A stretch of 56,883 bases of DNA from positions 1-56,883 of the forward strand of contig NZ_JANZYP010000069.1 of the NCBI RefSeq assembly GCF_025506355.1, read 5' to 3'. The notes beneath the pieces are model-generated. The model worked only from the letters and a program-made list of their open reading frames with translations. It was not told where the DNA came from and searched no databases. The position numbers and the translations under genes were made by a program. Origin of the DNA: Sphaerisporangium corydalis (GTDB taxonomy: Bacteria > Actinomycetota > Actinomycetes > Streptosporangiales > Streptosporangiaceae). Below are positions 44,620 to 53,165 of the stretch, in pieces (the first letter of the stretch is position 1; the number at the start of each line of letters is the position of its first letter).

Positions 44620-47034
44620 GTGAGCGATCTGATGAACGCGGACACGGACCTGAACCGGCTGGCCGGCGGCGCGCACCACGATCCCCACTCGGTCCTGGGC
44701 GCGCACCTCACCCGCGACGGGCTGACCGTGCGGGCGCTCAAGCCGCTGGCCGAGAAGGTCGAACTGGTGCTGGACACCGGCACCCACGAGATGCCCCACG
44801 AGGCGTACGGCATCTTCACCATCACGCTGCCAGGGATCGACAAGATCCCCGCGTACCGTGTGCGGGTCACCTACGCGGGCGCCGAGCCGTACGAGACGAG
44901 CGACCCGTACCGCCACTGGCCCACCCTGGGCGAGATCGACCTGCACCTCATCGGTGAGGGCCGCCACGAACGCCTCTGGGAGGTCCTCGGCGCCCGGGTC
45001 ATGCGCCAGGACGACGAGGACGGCACGGCGTTCGCCGTCTGGGCGCCGAACGCGCTCGGCGTCCGCGTGGAGGGCGGCTTCAACCACTGGAACGGCGCCG
45101 CGCACCCGATGCGCTCCCTCGGCCGGTCCGGCGTGTGGGAGCTGTTCGTCCCGGGCATCGGGGAGGGCGAGCACTACAAGTTCTCGATCCTCGGCGCCGA
45201 CGCCGTCTGGCGGTCCAAGGCCGACCCGATGGCGCGGCGGGCCGAGCGGGCGCCGGGCACCGCCTCCATCGTCGACACCTCCGACTACGCCTGGCAGGAC
45301 GAGGAGTGGCTGCGGCGGCGGGCCGCGCGTGACCCGATGAGGTCGCCGATGGCCGCCTACGAGGTGCACCTCGGCTCGTGGCGGCCCGGCCTGAGCTACG
45401 AGGAGCTGGCGGTCCAGCTCGTGGACTACGTGCGGGACATGGGCTTCACACACGTGGAGTTCCTGCCGGTCGCCGAGCACCCGTTCGGCGGCTCCTGGGG
45501 CTACCAGGTGACCTCCTACTACGCCCCCACCTCGCGCTTCGGCACCCCCGACCAGTTCCGCCACCTCGTGGACCGGCTGCACGACGCCGGCATCGGCGTC
45601 CTGCTCGACTGGGTGCCCGCGCACTTCCCCATGGACGAATGGGCGCTGGCCCGCTTCGACGGCACCCCGCTGTACGAGCACGCCGACCCCCGGCGCGGCG
45701 AGCACCCCGAATGGGGCACGTACATCTTCGACTTCGGCCGCCGCGAGGTGCGCAACTTCCTGGTCGCCAACGCCGTCTACTGGCTCAAGGAGTTCCACAT
45801 CGACGGCCTGCGCGTGGACGCGGTCGCCTCCATGCTCTACCTCGACTACTCCCGCCGCGAGGGCGAGTGGACGCCCAACATCTACGGCGGCCGTGAGAAT
45901 CTCGACGCCGTCGCGCTGCTCAAGGAGATGAACGCCGTCGCCTACCGCGAGGCCCCCGGCATCGTCACGATCGCCGAGGAGTCGACCGCGTGGCCCGGCG
46001 TCTCCCAGCCCGTGCACCTCGGCGGGCTCGGCTTCGGCTTCAAGTGGAACATGGGCTGGATGCACGACACCCTGGCCTACCTCCACCACGAGCCGGTGTT
46101 CCGGCAGTACCACCACCACCAGATGACGTTCTCGCTGATGTACGCGTACTCGGAGAACTTCGTGCTGCCGCTCTCGCACGACGAGGTGGTGCACGGCAAG
46201 GGGTCACTGCTCGGCAAGATGCCCGGCGACGAATGGCAGCGCTTCGCCAACCTGCGCACGCTCTTCGCGTTCATGTGGGCGCACCCCGGCAAGAAGCTGC
46301 TGTTCATGGGCGGCGAGTTCGGCCAGGGGTCCGAGTGGTCGGAGGAACGCGGGCTCGACTGGTGGGTGCTGGACTTCGAGCCGCACCAGGGCCTGCAGCA
46401 GCTCGTCCGCGACATCAACCGCGTGTACGCCGAGACGCCCGCGATGTACTCCCAGGACCACTCCCCCCGGGGCTTCCAGTGGATCGACGCCGACGACGCG
46501 CCCGGGAACGTCTTCTCGTTCCTCCGGCACGGCGACGACGGCTCGATGGTGGCCTGCGTGGCGAACTTCTCGGGGCAGGCGCACGAGAACTACGCCATCG
46601 GGCTGCCCGCGCAGGGCCGCTGGGACGAGGTGATCAACACCGACGCGTACAACTACCACGGCAGCGGGGTGGGCAACCTCGGCTCGGTGGAGGCGGTCGC
46701 CGAGCCCTGGCACGGGCTCCCGTACTCCGCCCGCCTCACGATCCCGCCCCTCGGCGCGCTGTGGCTCCGCTTCGCCGGGACCCCGCAACCCGAGACCTCC
46801 GCCCTGGACGCCACCGAGGCGACGATCACCCCCATGGACGCCCCGCCCGCGCCCGCCGAGAGCGGGGCGTCGGTGCCCGATGAGACCGGGGCACCGGCGC
46901 CCGCCGAGACCGGGACGCTCGTACCCGACGAGAACGGAGCACCGGTGACCGGTGGCGCGCTGGTGGCCGGTGAGCCGGAAGAGACCGCGATCGCCGGGCC
47001 GACCGGGCGCGTCACGGAGGAGAACGTCGCCTAG
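44620..47034 (+). CDS. glgB: 1,4-alpha-glucan branching enzyme with C-terminal tail
   Basis: An 804-residue GH13_9 branching enzyme: N-terminal CBM48 ([20 protein letters not shown]), catalytic D400 ([17 protein letters not shown]), E453 (IAEESTAW) and D521 ([11 protein letters not shown]). The enzyme proper ends near residue 725 ([15 protein letters not shown]); the last 75 or so residues are an extra Pro/Ala/Glu/Thr tail with imperfect repeats such as [16 protein letters not shown]. It acts on the glucan built by GlgE. GTG start 7 bases after CGAGGAG; ATG 12 bases later is an alternative. Confidence 0.96.
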   Translation: MSDLMNADTDLNRLAGGAHHDPHSVLGAHLTRDGLTVRALKPLAEKVELVLDTGTHEMPHEAYGIFTITLPGIDKIPAYRVRVTYAGAEPYETSDPYRHWPTLGEIDLHLIGEGRHERLWEVLGARVMRQDDEDGTAFAVWAPNALGVRVEGGFNHWNGAAHPMRSLGRSGVWELFVPGIGEGEHYKFSILGADAVWRSKADPMARRAERAPGTASIVDTSDYAWQDEEWLRRRAARDPMRSPMAAYEVHLGSWRPGLSYEELAVQLVDYVRDMGFTHVEFLPVAEHPFGGSWGYQVTSYYAPTSRFGTPDQFRHLVDRLHDAGIGVLLDWVPAHFPMDEWALARFDGTPLYEHADPRRGEHPEWGTYIFDFGRREVRNFLVANAVYWLKEFHIDGLRVDAVASMLYLDYSRREGEWTPNIYGGRENLDAVALLKEMNAVAYREAPGIVTIAEESTAWPGVSQPVHLGGLGFGFKWNMGWMHDTLAYLHHEPVFRQYHHHQMTFSLMYAYSENFVLPLSHDEVVHGKGSLLGKMPGDEWQRFANLRTLFAFMWAHPGKKLLFMGGEFGQGSEWSEERGLDWWVLDFEPHQGLQQLVRDINRVYAETPAMYSQDHSPRGFQWIDADDAPGNVFSFLRHGDDGSMVACVANFSGQAHENYAIGLPAQGRWDEVINTDAYNYHGSGVGNLGSVEAVAEPWHGLPYSARLTIPPLGALWLRFAGTPQPETSALDATEATITPMDAPPAPAESGASVPDETGAPAPAETGTLVPDENGAPVTGGALVAGEPEETAIAGPTGRVTEENVA

Positions 47035-47044
47035 GGTGTCGGCT

Positions 47045-48736
47045 ATGGACCCGACGAAAACGATCATCGATTCGGTCGACCGGTTCCGGCAGCGGCGTAC
47101 GGCCCCTCTGCTCCTGGAGCTCGATCTGACGGAGGGGCTCGCGGAAGGGCCGCCGTCCGACCCGCTCGCCGCCCTGCTGTCCATGCGCAAGACCCGGCTC
47201 GCCGACGTGCTGGAAGGGCTGCGCCGGGCGCGCAGGGACCCGAGGGTCAAGGGCCTCGTCGTCAAGATCGGCGGCCGGCCGCTCGGCCTGGCCATGGTCC
47301 AGGAGCTGCGGACGGCCGTCGTCCAGCTCCGGGCCGCGGGCAAGCTGACGGTCGCCTACGGCGAGACGTTCGGCGAGTTCGGCGCGGGAACCATTCCGTA
47401 CTACCTGGCCAGCGCCTTCGAGAAGGTCTACCTCCAGCCGTCGGGCGACGTCGGCCTCACCGGCATCTCCCTGGAACAGCGCTTCCTGAAGAACGCGCTC
47501 GGGAAGATCGGCGTCGACTACCAGATCGCCCAGCGGCACGAGTACAAGACCGCGGCCAACACCTTCACCCAGGACCACATGACCGACGCCCACCGCGAGT
47601 CGGCCGTCCGCATCGCCGAGTCCGTCATCGAGCAGGTCGTGGCCGGTGTCGCCGAAGGGCGCGGGCTGGCTCCCGAGCGGGTGCGCGAACTGATCGACCA
47701 GGGGCCGTTCATCGGCGCGGAGGCGCTCGAAGCGGGGCTCGTCGACCGGCTCGCCTACCGCGACGAGGTGTACGACGAGATCCGCGAGGAAGGCGACCTG
47801 CTGCTGTTCGTCTCGCGGTACGCCAAGGGCGCCATCGCGAAGAAACTGCCGCACCCGGGCGAGAAGGTCATCGCGCTCATCCACGGCAACGGCATGATCC
47901 GCCTCGGCCGCAGCGGGCGCAGCCCTCTCGGCGGCGGGGGCGCCATGGGGTCCGACACGATCTGCGCGGCGTTCCGGGCCGCCCGGCGGGACGACAACGT
48001 CAAGGCGATCGTGTTCCGCGTGGACAGCCCCGGTGGGTCGTACGTCGCCTCCGACGCCATCTGGCGCGAGGTGGTGCTCGCCCGCAAGGCCGGCAAGCCG
48101 GTGATCATCTCGATGGGCGACCTCGCCGCGTCGGGCGGCTACTTCGTCTCCATGGCCGCGGACGTGATCGTCGCCCAGCCCGGCACGCTGACCGGGTCGA
48201 TCGGCGTCTTCGGCGGCAAGCCCTCGGCCGCCGGGCTGCTCAGCCGCATCGGCGTCAACTCCGAGTCGGTCGACATCGGCGCCAACTCAGGGATGTTCTC
48301 CCCCACGCGGGCCTACTCCGAGCCGCAGTGGGAGCGGGTGAACGCCTGGCTCGACCGCATCTACGATGACTTCGTGGGCAAGGTCGCCCAGGGCCGGGGC
48401 CTCGACCGCGACCGCGCCCACGAGCTCGCGCGCGGCCGGGTGTGGACGGGCGCCGACGCGTTCAGCGGGGGCCTGGTCGACGAGCTCGGCGGCCTGGAGG
48501 ACGCGGTCGCCCTGGCCAGGAGCCGGGTCAACCTTCCCAAGGACGCCCCGGTGCGGTCCTATCCCCGCATGCACCCGCTGGAACGGCTCCGCCCGCCGGA
48601 GTCCAGCGACGACCGGGCCGCCGCGCTCGGCCAGGTCCGCCTGGAAGCCTGGGGCCCCCTCACCCACCTCGCCGCCGAACTGGGCCTCCCCGCCCAGGGC
48701 CCCCTCATCCTCCCCGGCCACTGGACCATCCACTAA
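47045..48736 (+). CDS. sppA: signal peptide peptidase SppA, 67K-type (S49)
   Basis: A 563-residue two-repeat S49 peptidase. Catalytic Lys K168 in RHEYKTAAN (N-terminal half) and Ser S363 in GDLAASGGYF (C-terminal half), plus GTLTGSIGVFGGK. No clear N-terminal membrane helix is present, unlike E. coli SppA. It degrades signal-peptide remnants or acts on membrane proteins. It starts 10 bases after the glgB stop and is probably co-transcribed. Confidence 0.93.
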   Translation: MDPTKTIIDSVDRFRQRRTAPLLLELDLTEGLAEGPPSDPLAALLSMRKTRLADVLEGLRRARRDPRVKGLVVKIGGRPLGLAMVQELRTAVVQLRAAGKLTVAYGETFGEFGAGTIPYYLASAFEKVYLQPSGDVGLTGISLEQRFLKNALGKIGVDYQIAQRHEYKTAANTFTQDHMTDAHRESAVRIAESVIEQVVAGVAEGRGLAPERVRELIDQGPFIGAEALEAGLVDRLAYRDEVYDEIREEGDLLLFVSRYAKGAIAKKLPHPGEKVIALIHGNGMIRLGRSGRSPLGGGGAMGSDTICAAFRAARRDDNVKAIVFRVDSPGGSYVASDAIWREVVLARKAGKPVIISMGDLAASGGYFVSMAADVIVAQPGTLTGSIGVFGGKPSAAGLLSRIGVNSESVDIGANSGMFSPTRAYSEPQWERVNAWLDRIYDDFVGKVAQGRGLDRDRAHELARGRVWTGADAFSGGLVDELGGLEDAVALARSRVNLPKDAPVRSYPRMHPLERLRPPESSDDRAAALGQVRLEAWGPLTHLAAELGLPAQGPLILPGHWTIH

Positions 48737-48743
48737 CCAGGCC

Positions 48744-48971
48744 CAAGGTCCTCGCCTTCGGCTCGGGCAGTTTTCCAAGACCTACCACCCCAACCCCATC
48801 CGCCCCAACCCTTCGCCTCGGCCCGGCCACGTTCACCTCGGGCCGGCCCGTTCACCTCAGGCCGGCCCCCGAACCTGTTCGGGGGCCGGCCTGCTTCGCC
48901 ATCGCGACGCTTCTCCCTCGGCGCCGACGCGGCGAGACGGGGTACGGCGAAACCGGCGCCCTCTACGGCGC
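48744..48971 (+). repeat. composite repeat: family B1 + C1
   Basis: B unit AAGGTCCTCGCCTTCGGCTC then GGGCAGTTTTCCAAG (48744-48780), an unconserved middle of about 140 bases, then CTTCGCCATCG and C unit CGGCGCCGACGCGGCGAGAC, GGGGTACGGCGAAACCGGCG (48919-48971). Begins 8 bases after the sppA stop. No gene within. Confidence 0.85.
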
Positions 48972-49001
48972 CAAGCCAGCCTGAAACGGCGCCCGGCTCA
49001 G

Positions 49002-49166
49002 AAAGGTCCTCGCCTTCGGCTCGGGCAGTCTTCCCAAAGGCCTAGCGGCCCTGCCGACCCCCGAACCCATTCGCCCTCAGGCCGGGCCCCCACCCCGTTC
49101 GCCCTTAGGCATGCCCAGGTAGGGTCCTCGCCTCCAGCCCGGGCAGGATTCCGAAGACCTACCGGC
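49002..49166 (+). repeat. family B copies B2 and B3
   Basis: B2: AAAGGTCCTCGCCTTCGGCT, CGGGCAGTCTTCCCAAAGGC (49002-49045). B3: AGGGTCCTCGCCTCCAGCCC, GGGCAGGATTCCGAAGACCT (49121-49166), more degenerate. The gap 48737-49211 contains repeats only. Confidence 0.85.
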
Positions 49167-49211
49167 TTCGTCCTCGCATGGCGGATTCCGTCCTGGTCAA
49201 GGTCCCAGACA

Positions 49212-49673
49212 TCAGAAATCCCCGATTACCCCCAACACGCTGTCTTTCACACAATCGTTGCTGTAGGTCTGGGACGACGAAACAGGGATCCCGTTCCACG
49301 TGCCGCTCGACGACACCGTCACGGGCATGTAGTTGGTGGGGCAGACCCCACCCAGCTTTCCCGTGAGCTTCTTCACGTCCCCGTTGACGACCGTCAGAGC
49401 CTGACACGCTGCCGGTGTCTTCGGATGGGTGCCTCCGGTGGGCGAGCAGAGCAACAGGACGACCCGGGAGACCGGCCAGACCGTCGGCCCCTCACTGATC
49501 GTCATCACCAGTCCCTTAACAGGGTCCGGCACCGTCGCCCTGACAGGCAAAGCCACGCCTTCATGTGGTGGGTCATCACCCGATCCCGCCCACGCGGCAG
49601 ACGGACCCGCCACGCCGGTCACCCAGCACAGCACTCCACACCCCACCAGAACTTTGGCGACACACTTCATCAT
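49212..49673 (-). CDS. subtilisin-inhibitor-like (SSI) secreted protease inhibitor
   Basis: A 153-residue exported protein: signal peptide VLVGCGVLCWVTGVAG to SAAWA, then the SSI domain with RVVLLLCSPTGGTHPKTPAA, CQALTVVNGDVKKL, the reactive-site loop GGVCPTNYMPVTV and GTWNGIPVSSSQTYSNDC. The four conserved Cys of SSI are present. By alignment to Streptomyces SSI (CPMVYDPV), P1 is Thr rather than Met/Lys/Arg and P1' is Asn, with Met replacing the usual Asp after Tyr: specificity is likely altered. Two adjacent ATGs (49673, 49670); GGGGG upstream. It sits isolated between repeat clusters. Confidence 0.9.
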   Translation of the reverse strand: MMKCVAKVLVGCGVLCWVTGVAGPSAAWAGSGDDPPHEGVALPVRATVPDPVKGLVMTISEGPTVWPVSRVVLLLCSPTGGTHPKTPAACQALTVVNGDVKKLTGKLGGVCPTNYMPVTVSSSGTWNGIPVSSSQTYSNDCVKDSVLGVIGDF

Positions 49674-49942
49674 TACCCCCGATCGACACGGCCGCAGCAC
49701 CCAGCCTGCCCTCAGGTGATCAACTGACTCGCCCCTCACGCCCCCGACACAGTAAAGGTCCTGCTCCCGATCCTGTTGGCTTCCCACACCATCACCATCA
49801 CCCCGCCCAACCGTCCCCGCCCATTGAGGGCCGGCTGGAACTGGCGAAGTACCGCAGCCCCGTGGCGATCGGCGCCGGACCGTCCCCGACCCTGTCGCCC
49901 TCGGGCCAGGCCCTCCCCCTTCGCCATCGAGTGGTCTTGCTT

Positions 49943-50212
49943 GGCGCCGACGCGGCGGGACGTGGTACGGCGAAGTCGGCGCCGAACTGCGGCGGCCGAC
50001 CGGTCAAAGGTCCTCGCCTTCGGCTCGGGCAGTTTTCCAAGGCTTCCTGGCCCTTCCGCCCCACCACCGACATCGCCCCCGGCCCCCACCCTCGCCCCGG
50101 TTCGAATCGGCCCCACGTTGAATCCGGCTTCGTCGGCATGGTGTTGTCCCATAGCGCCGAGGCGGCGGGACGTGGCACAGAGAATTCGGCGCCGAACTGC
50201 GGCGACCAACCG
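49943..50212 (+). repeat. composite repeats C2, B4, C3
   Basis: C2 TTGGCGCCGACGCGGCGGGA, CGTGGTACGGCGAAG, TCGGCGCCGAACTGCGGCGG (49943-49999); B4 AAAGGTCCTCGCCTTCGGCT, CGGGCAGTTTTCCAAGG (50005-50041); C3 AGCGCCGAGGCGGCGGGACG, TTCGGCGCCGAACTGCGGCG (50153-50212). The 950-base stretch 49674-50623 contains no gene, only these repeats, B5, C4 and a minisatellite. Confidence 0.88.
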
Positions 50213-50289
50213 GAGAACCTTTACGAGCACCCCAGTCCTTACTACCCAGGACCGGATGAAGCCCGGTCAGGTCCGGGGGTCGAGAAAGG

Positions 50290-50488
50290 GGCCGGTAGGC
50301 CCCTGGAAACACGCCCGAGCCGAAGGCGAGGACCATATCCAGCCGAACCACAACCAACTCATCGGATCCTGCCGCCAGGTGGAGCCTGTCAGGTACAGCC
50401 GCGCGGTAGTGATCGACAGCAATAGCCGGTGAACCGCCGCAGGTCGGCGCCGAATTCACCGCACCACTTCCCACCGCGTCGGCGCCAA
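50290..50488 (-). repeat. inverted copies B5 and C4
   Basis: B5 in minus sense: GGCCGGTAGGCCCCTGGAAA, CACGCCCGAGCCGAAGGCGA (50290-50334). C4 in minus sense: CCGCCGCAGGTCGGCGCCGA, CCCACCGCGTCGGCGCC (50427-50488). Confidence 0.85.
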
Positions 50489-50520
50489 AGGCAAAGACAT
50501 TACGACCGGCGAAAGACGCA

Positions 50521-50604
50521 GGGGCCGGGGTTGAACAGGGGCCGGGGTTACACAGGGCCGAGGTTGAACAGGGCCGAGGTTGAACGCGGGCCGGGATTGA
50601 ACAC
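50521..50604. repeat. minisatellite, 16-17 bp unit, five copies
   Basis: Imperfect tandem units such as GGGGCCGGGGTTGAACA and GGGCCGAGGTTGAACA, five in a row, ending 20 bases before the cupin gene stop. No coding function seen. Confidence 0.85.
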
Positions 50605-50623
50605 CGGCCATGGGCGGGGACGT

Positions 50624-51058
50624 TCAGGCGACCCAGGCGGGGATGAGTTTGTCGCCGTCGGGGACGGCGCAGGTGGGGGAGACGTCGATCGGGCCGTCGG
50701 GCGTGTACGCGCGGCCACCCGCCGGGGCGGCGACGATCGCGGTGAGGCCGGATTCCGGGTCGGAGGTCAGCTGGCGGCGTACGTCGGCGGGCATGACCAG
50801 AGTGTCCCCCGGCCCCACGACGAACCTTCTCCCATCGGCGGCGGGCTTCTCACCATCGAGCAGGACGGAGGCGCCGCCGGAGAGGACCGTCCAGACCTGC
50901 TCGACGTCGAAGGCGTGGACCGGCCCGCTCTGGCCGGCGCGCATGTCCACGCGCCAGAGGACCACGCCAGACTCGCCCAGGGTGGGCGACGCGAAGGTGG
51001 TCATGACGGCGTTGGGCGTCTCGGTCCTGCGGCTTTCGGCGCGGCGGATGACAGGCAT
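50624..51058 (-). CDS. cupin-domain protein
   Basis: A 144-residue single cupin barrel: GPVHAFDVEQVWTVLSGGAS (first motif, with His and Glu/Gln), GPGDTLVMPADVRRQLTSDP (second motif, where the usual second His is replaced). Metal binding is therefore uncertain. Likely a small-molecule-binding or oxidoreductase-like protein. Divergent from a MarR gene and probably its target. Confidence 0.85.
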   Translation of the reverse strand: MPVIRRAESRRTETPNAVMTTFASPTLGESGVVLWRVDMRAGQSGPVHAFDVEQVWTVLSGGASVLLDGEKPAADGRRFVVGPGDTLVMPADVRRQLTSDPESGLTAIVAAPAGGRAYTPDGPIDVSPTCAVPDGDKLIPAWVA

Positions 51059-51075
51059 CGCTCACTTCTCCTATA

Positions 51076-51096
51076 ATAGACAATGTTGTTGTCTAT
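51076..51096. promoter_or_regulatory. MarR-type operator between cupin and marR genes
   Basis: Perfect 8-bp arms ATAGACAA / TTGTCTAT with a 5-base spacer, in an unusually AT-rich gap centred between the divergent starts. Overlaps likely -10 elements of both promoters (TATAAT at 51072-51077 on the plus strand). Confidence 0.75.
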
Positions 51097-51118
51097 ATAG
51101 TGAATGAGGTTGTCCATC

Positions 51119-51592
51119 GTGTCAACTGATCCCCCGGGCTTCGAGCTGCCGTTGCGTCTCTTCCTAGGGTTCCGCGTCCTCATTGACGAGCTGCACGCCG
51201 AGCTGGCCCGCCGGGGCCATCCCGACCTGCGCCCGATGCACGGGTTCGTGATGCAGGCCATCGGCACGCGCGGCACGACCGCCGCCGAACTGGGCCGCCG
51301 GCTCGGGGTGTCCAAGCAGGCGGCGGGGAAGACGATCGACACCCTCGAACGGATCGGCTACATCGAGCGCGGCACCGACCCCGGCGACGCCCGGCGCAAG
51401 ATCGTGCGGCTCACCGAGCGGGGCGTCGACAGCCTCGTCCTGTCCGCCCGCATCTTCGACGACCTCCGGGCCGGCTGGGCCAGGACCCTCGGCGAGGACC
51501 GCCTCCGCGCCCTGGAGTCCGACCTCCGCCTCGTGACCCCACCCGACGTGTTCCGCCTCGACGTCCCCGGCTGGTTCGGCGGCTACCAGTGA
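51119..51592 (+). CDS. MarR-family regulator
   Basis: A 157-residue winged-helix protein: MQAIGTRGTTAAELGRRLGV, SKQAAGKTIDTLERIGYIER, GTDPGDARRKIVRLTERGVD. Probably represses itself and the divergent cupin gene through the dyad at 51076. GTG at 51119 has GAGG 9 bases upstream; ATG at 51104, five codons earlier, has no ribosome binding site but is possible if leaderless. Confidence 0.9.
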   Translation: MSTDPPGFELPLRLFLGFRVLIDELHAELARRGHPDLRPMHGFVMQAIGTRGTTAAELGRRLGVSKQAAGKTIDTLERIGYIERGTDPGDARRKIVRLTERGVDSLVLSARIFDDLRAGWARTLGEDRLRALESDLRLVTPPDVFRLDVPGWFGGYQ

Positions 51593-51620
51593 CGACCCTG
51601 CTGGACACCGAATTCTCCAG

Positions 51621-51878
51621 GTCAGCCACCGTAATCCGGCGCCGGATCCGCCATACCCCGTCCCACCGCGTCGGCGCCGAGCTAGAAGCCCCACGATGGC
51701 GAAGCAAGCGCGGGGAACCCGGCCGGTAGCGATGGGCGGGGTGAATGGACGGGGCCGAGGCCGGCAGGCCTCCCGGAATTGGAACCGGTTGAGCCGGTGG
51801 GCCCTCGGAGCGCATCGTGAGGGCCGGCCATGCCGGTAGGCCCTTGAAAAACTGCCCGAGCCGAAGGCGAGGACCTTT
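51621..51878 (-). repeat. composite repeat, inverted: C5 and B6
   Basis: C5: AGCCACCGTAATCCGGCGCC, CCCACCGCGTCGGCGCCGAG, CGATGGCGAAGC (51621-51705); B6: GGTAGGCCCTTGAAAAACTG, CCCGAGCCGAAGGCGAGGAC (51832-51878). Reading the minus strand the order is B then C about 130 bases apart, as in B1-C1 and B4-C3. Fills the gap 51593-51917. Confidence 0.88.
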
Positions 51879-51917
51879 ACCGGTAGGGCTCACAGTTAAG
51901 ACGCGGCGGGACGGGGA

Positions 51918-52388
51918 TCAGGTCGTCGTGGCGTGGCGGTGGGAGCCGGCCACGGAGCGGATGGTGACGCTGATGCGGTTCCAGGCGTTGATCTGGGCGA
52001 TGGCCACGACGAGGGCCGCGAGCGACTGCTCGTCGTAGGTGTCGGCGACCTCGTCCCACACCTCGTCCGGCACGCCCGCGCTGTTGTCGGTGATCCGCGT
52101 GCTCGCCTCAGTCAGGGCCAGGGCGGCGCGCTCCTCGGGGGTGAAGAACGGCGACTCCCGCCAGGCGGCCACCGTGAACAGCCGTTCGTCGGCCTCGCCC
52201 GCCTTCTTGGCCTCATGGTTGTGCATGTCCAGGCAGAACGCGCAGCCGTTGATCTGGCTGGCCCGGATCTTCACCAGATTCAGCGTGCTCTTCGGAACGC
52301 CGCTGCCCTGGACGTAGGCCTCTACCGCCAGCATCCCCCGGTAGGCCTCGGCAGCGATCTTGGGGAAGTTCTCGATACGTGGCTGCAT
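51918..52388 (-). CDS. carboxymuconolactone-decarboxylase/AhpD-like protein
   Basis: A 156-residue AhpD-fold protein with the redox motif CAFCLDMH (C-x2-C-x3-H) characteristic of alkylhydroperoxidase AhpD and relatives: KIRASQINGCAFCLDMHNHE, FTPEERAALALTEA, VAIAQINAWNRISV. Likely a peroxide-reducing or related redox protein. An Rrf2-type regulator gene lies directly upstream on the same strand and shares the ATCTAGAT motif. Confidence 0.9.
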   Translation of the reverse strand: MQPRIENFPKIAAEAYRGMLAVEAYVQGSGVPKSTLNLVKIRASQINGCAFCLDMHNHEAKKAGEADERLFTVAAWRESPFFTPEERAALALTEASTRITDNSAGVPDEVWDEVADTYDEQSLAALVVAIAQINAWNRISVTIRSVAGSHRHATTT

Positions 52389-52473
52389 GATGTGTCTCCG
52401 TTCATCTCATCGAAATTCGTACCTGTGGTGCTGTACCCGCGCCGCCCGCGACCGGCCGCCTCGGGTCTCCTGA

Positions 52474-52481
52474 ATCTAGAT
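52474..52481. promoter_or_regulatory. ATCTAGAT site upstream of the AhpD-like gene
   Basis: The palindrome ATCTAGAT (context GAATCTAGATG) lies 86 bases before the AhpD-like start; the same 9-mer AATCTAGAT occurs 8 bases before the Rrf2 gene at 53026. Inferred common operator. Confidence 0.5.
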
Positions 52482-52539
52482 GTTTAGTGTCCAGTTTCTC
52501 CTTCCACATGTGCGCGAGCCGTTCCCGCGTCGAAATCGG

Positions 52540-53019
52540 TCAGGTGGTGCGCTCGTACCAGCGCCGGACGCCCGCACCGAGGTCAGGTGAGTGCCGTTCG
52601 GCCGACGCCCGTACGTCGGCGAGGGTCTGGGCGGCCAGCGCGCGCCGCCACGCCAGTTCGGCCTTGCGCATCGCGGTCGTGACCGCGCATGGCACCTTGA
52701 ACTGCCGCGAGGGAGCCTCGGCCCCCATGCCGCGCTGCCGGATCTCCATGCACTGGAAGGCGTCGTCCGGCCCCTCGATCGCCGTCACGACGTCCATGAG
52801 CGTGATCTTGTCGAGCGGGCGGGCGAGCTGGAAGCCACCCCGCGCACCCGCTGTGGAGGTGAACAGCCCGGCCCTGACCATGGCCTGGAGCTGCTTGTTC
52901 AGGTACGCGGAGGGTAGTTCGTACCCGGCCGCGAGCCGCGCGGTCGGCACTGGGCGGTCGCCACCCAGCCAGTCGAGCGTGAGGCAGCAGTGCAACGCCC
53001 ACTCGACACCCTCGCTCAT
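52540..53019 (-). CDS. Rrf2-family regulator
   Basis: A 159-residue Rrf2 winged-helix protein: EGVEWALHCCLTLDWLGG, TARLAAGYELPSAYLNKQLQ, GARGGFQLARPLDKITLMDV. In the loop where IscR/NsrR bind an iron-sulfur cluster only two Cys are seen (FQCMEIRQ and KVPCAVT), so redox or Cys-based sensing is possible but not a standard three-Cys cluster. ATG at 53019; GTG 6 bases upstream is an alternative. Likely regulates itself and the AhpD-like gene. Confidence 0.88.
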   Translation of the reverse strand: MSEGVEWALHCCLTLDWLGGDRPVPTARLAAGYELPSAYLNKQLQAMVRAGLFTSTAGARGGFQLARPLDKITLMDVVTAIEGPDDAFQCMEIRQRGMGAEAPSRQFKVPCAVTTAMRKAELAWRRALAAQTLADVRASAERHSPDLGAGVRRWYERTT

Positions 53020-53026
53020 CCGCACA

Positions 53027-53034
53027 ATCTAGAT
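53027..53034. promoter_or_regulatory. ATCTAGAT site upstream of the Rrf2 gene
   Basis: ATCTAGAT followed by ACTACCCATCCAGATT; second copy of the motif found before the AhpD-like gene. Very close to the start codon, consistent with autorepression. Confidence 0.5.
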
Positions 53035-53165
53035 ACTACCCATCCAGATTTCCGCCCGGAAGGGCACCCCCGAAGCACCTGGCGACCCACCGACTCGCCG
53101 CCGGGATAGCGACAGTTCGTCAGTGCGGCACAGGTGAACATCCGGCAGCCACAAGCATCAGTTCG

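Noticed and set aside
48744-50488. Possible CRISPR array
   Set aside because: B and C units are irregularly spaced, occur in both orientations and lack uniform spacers; no cas genes.
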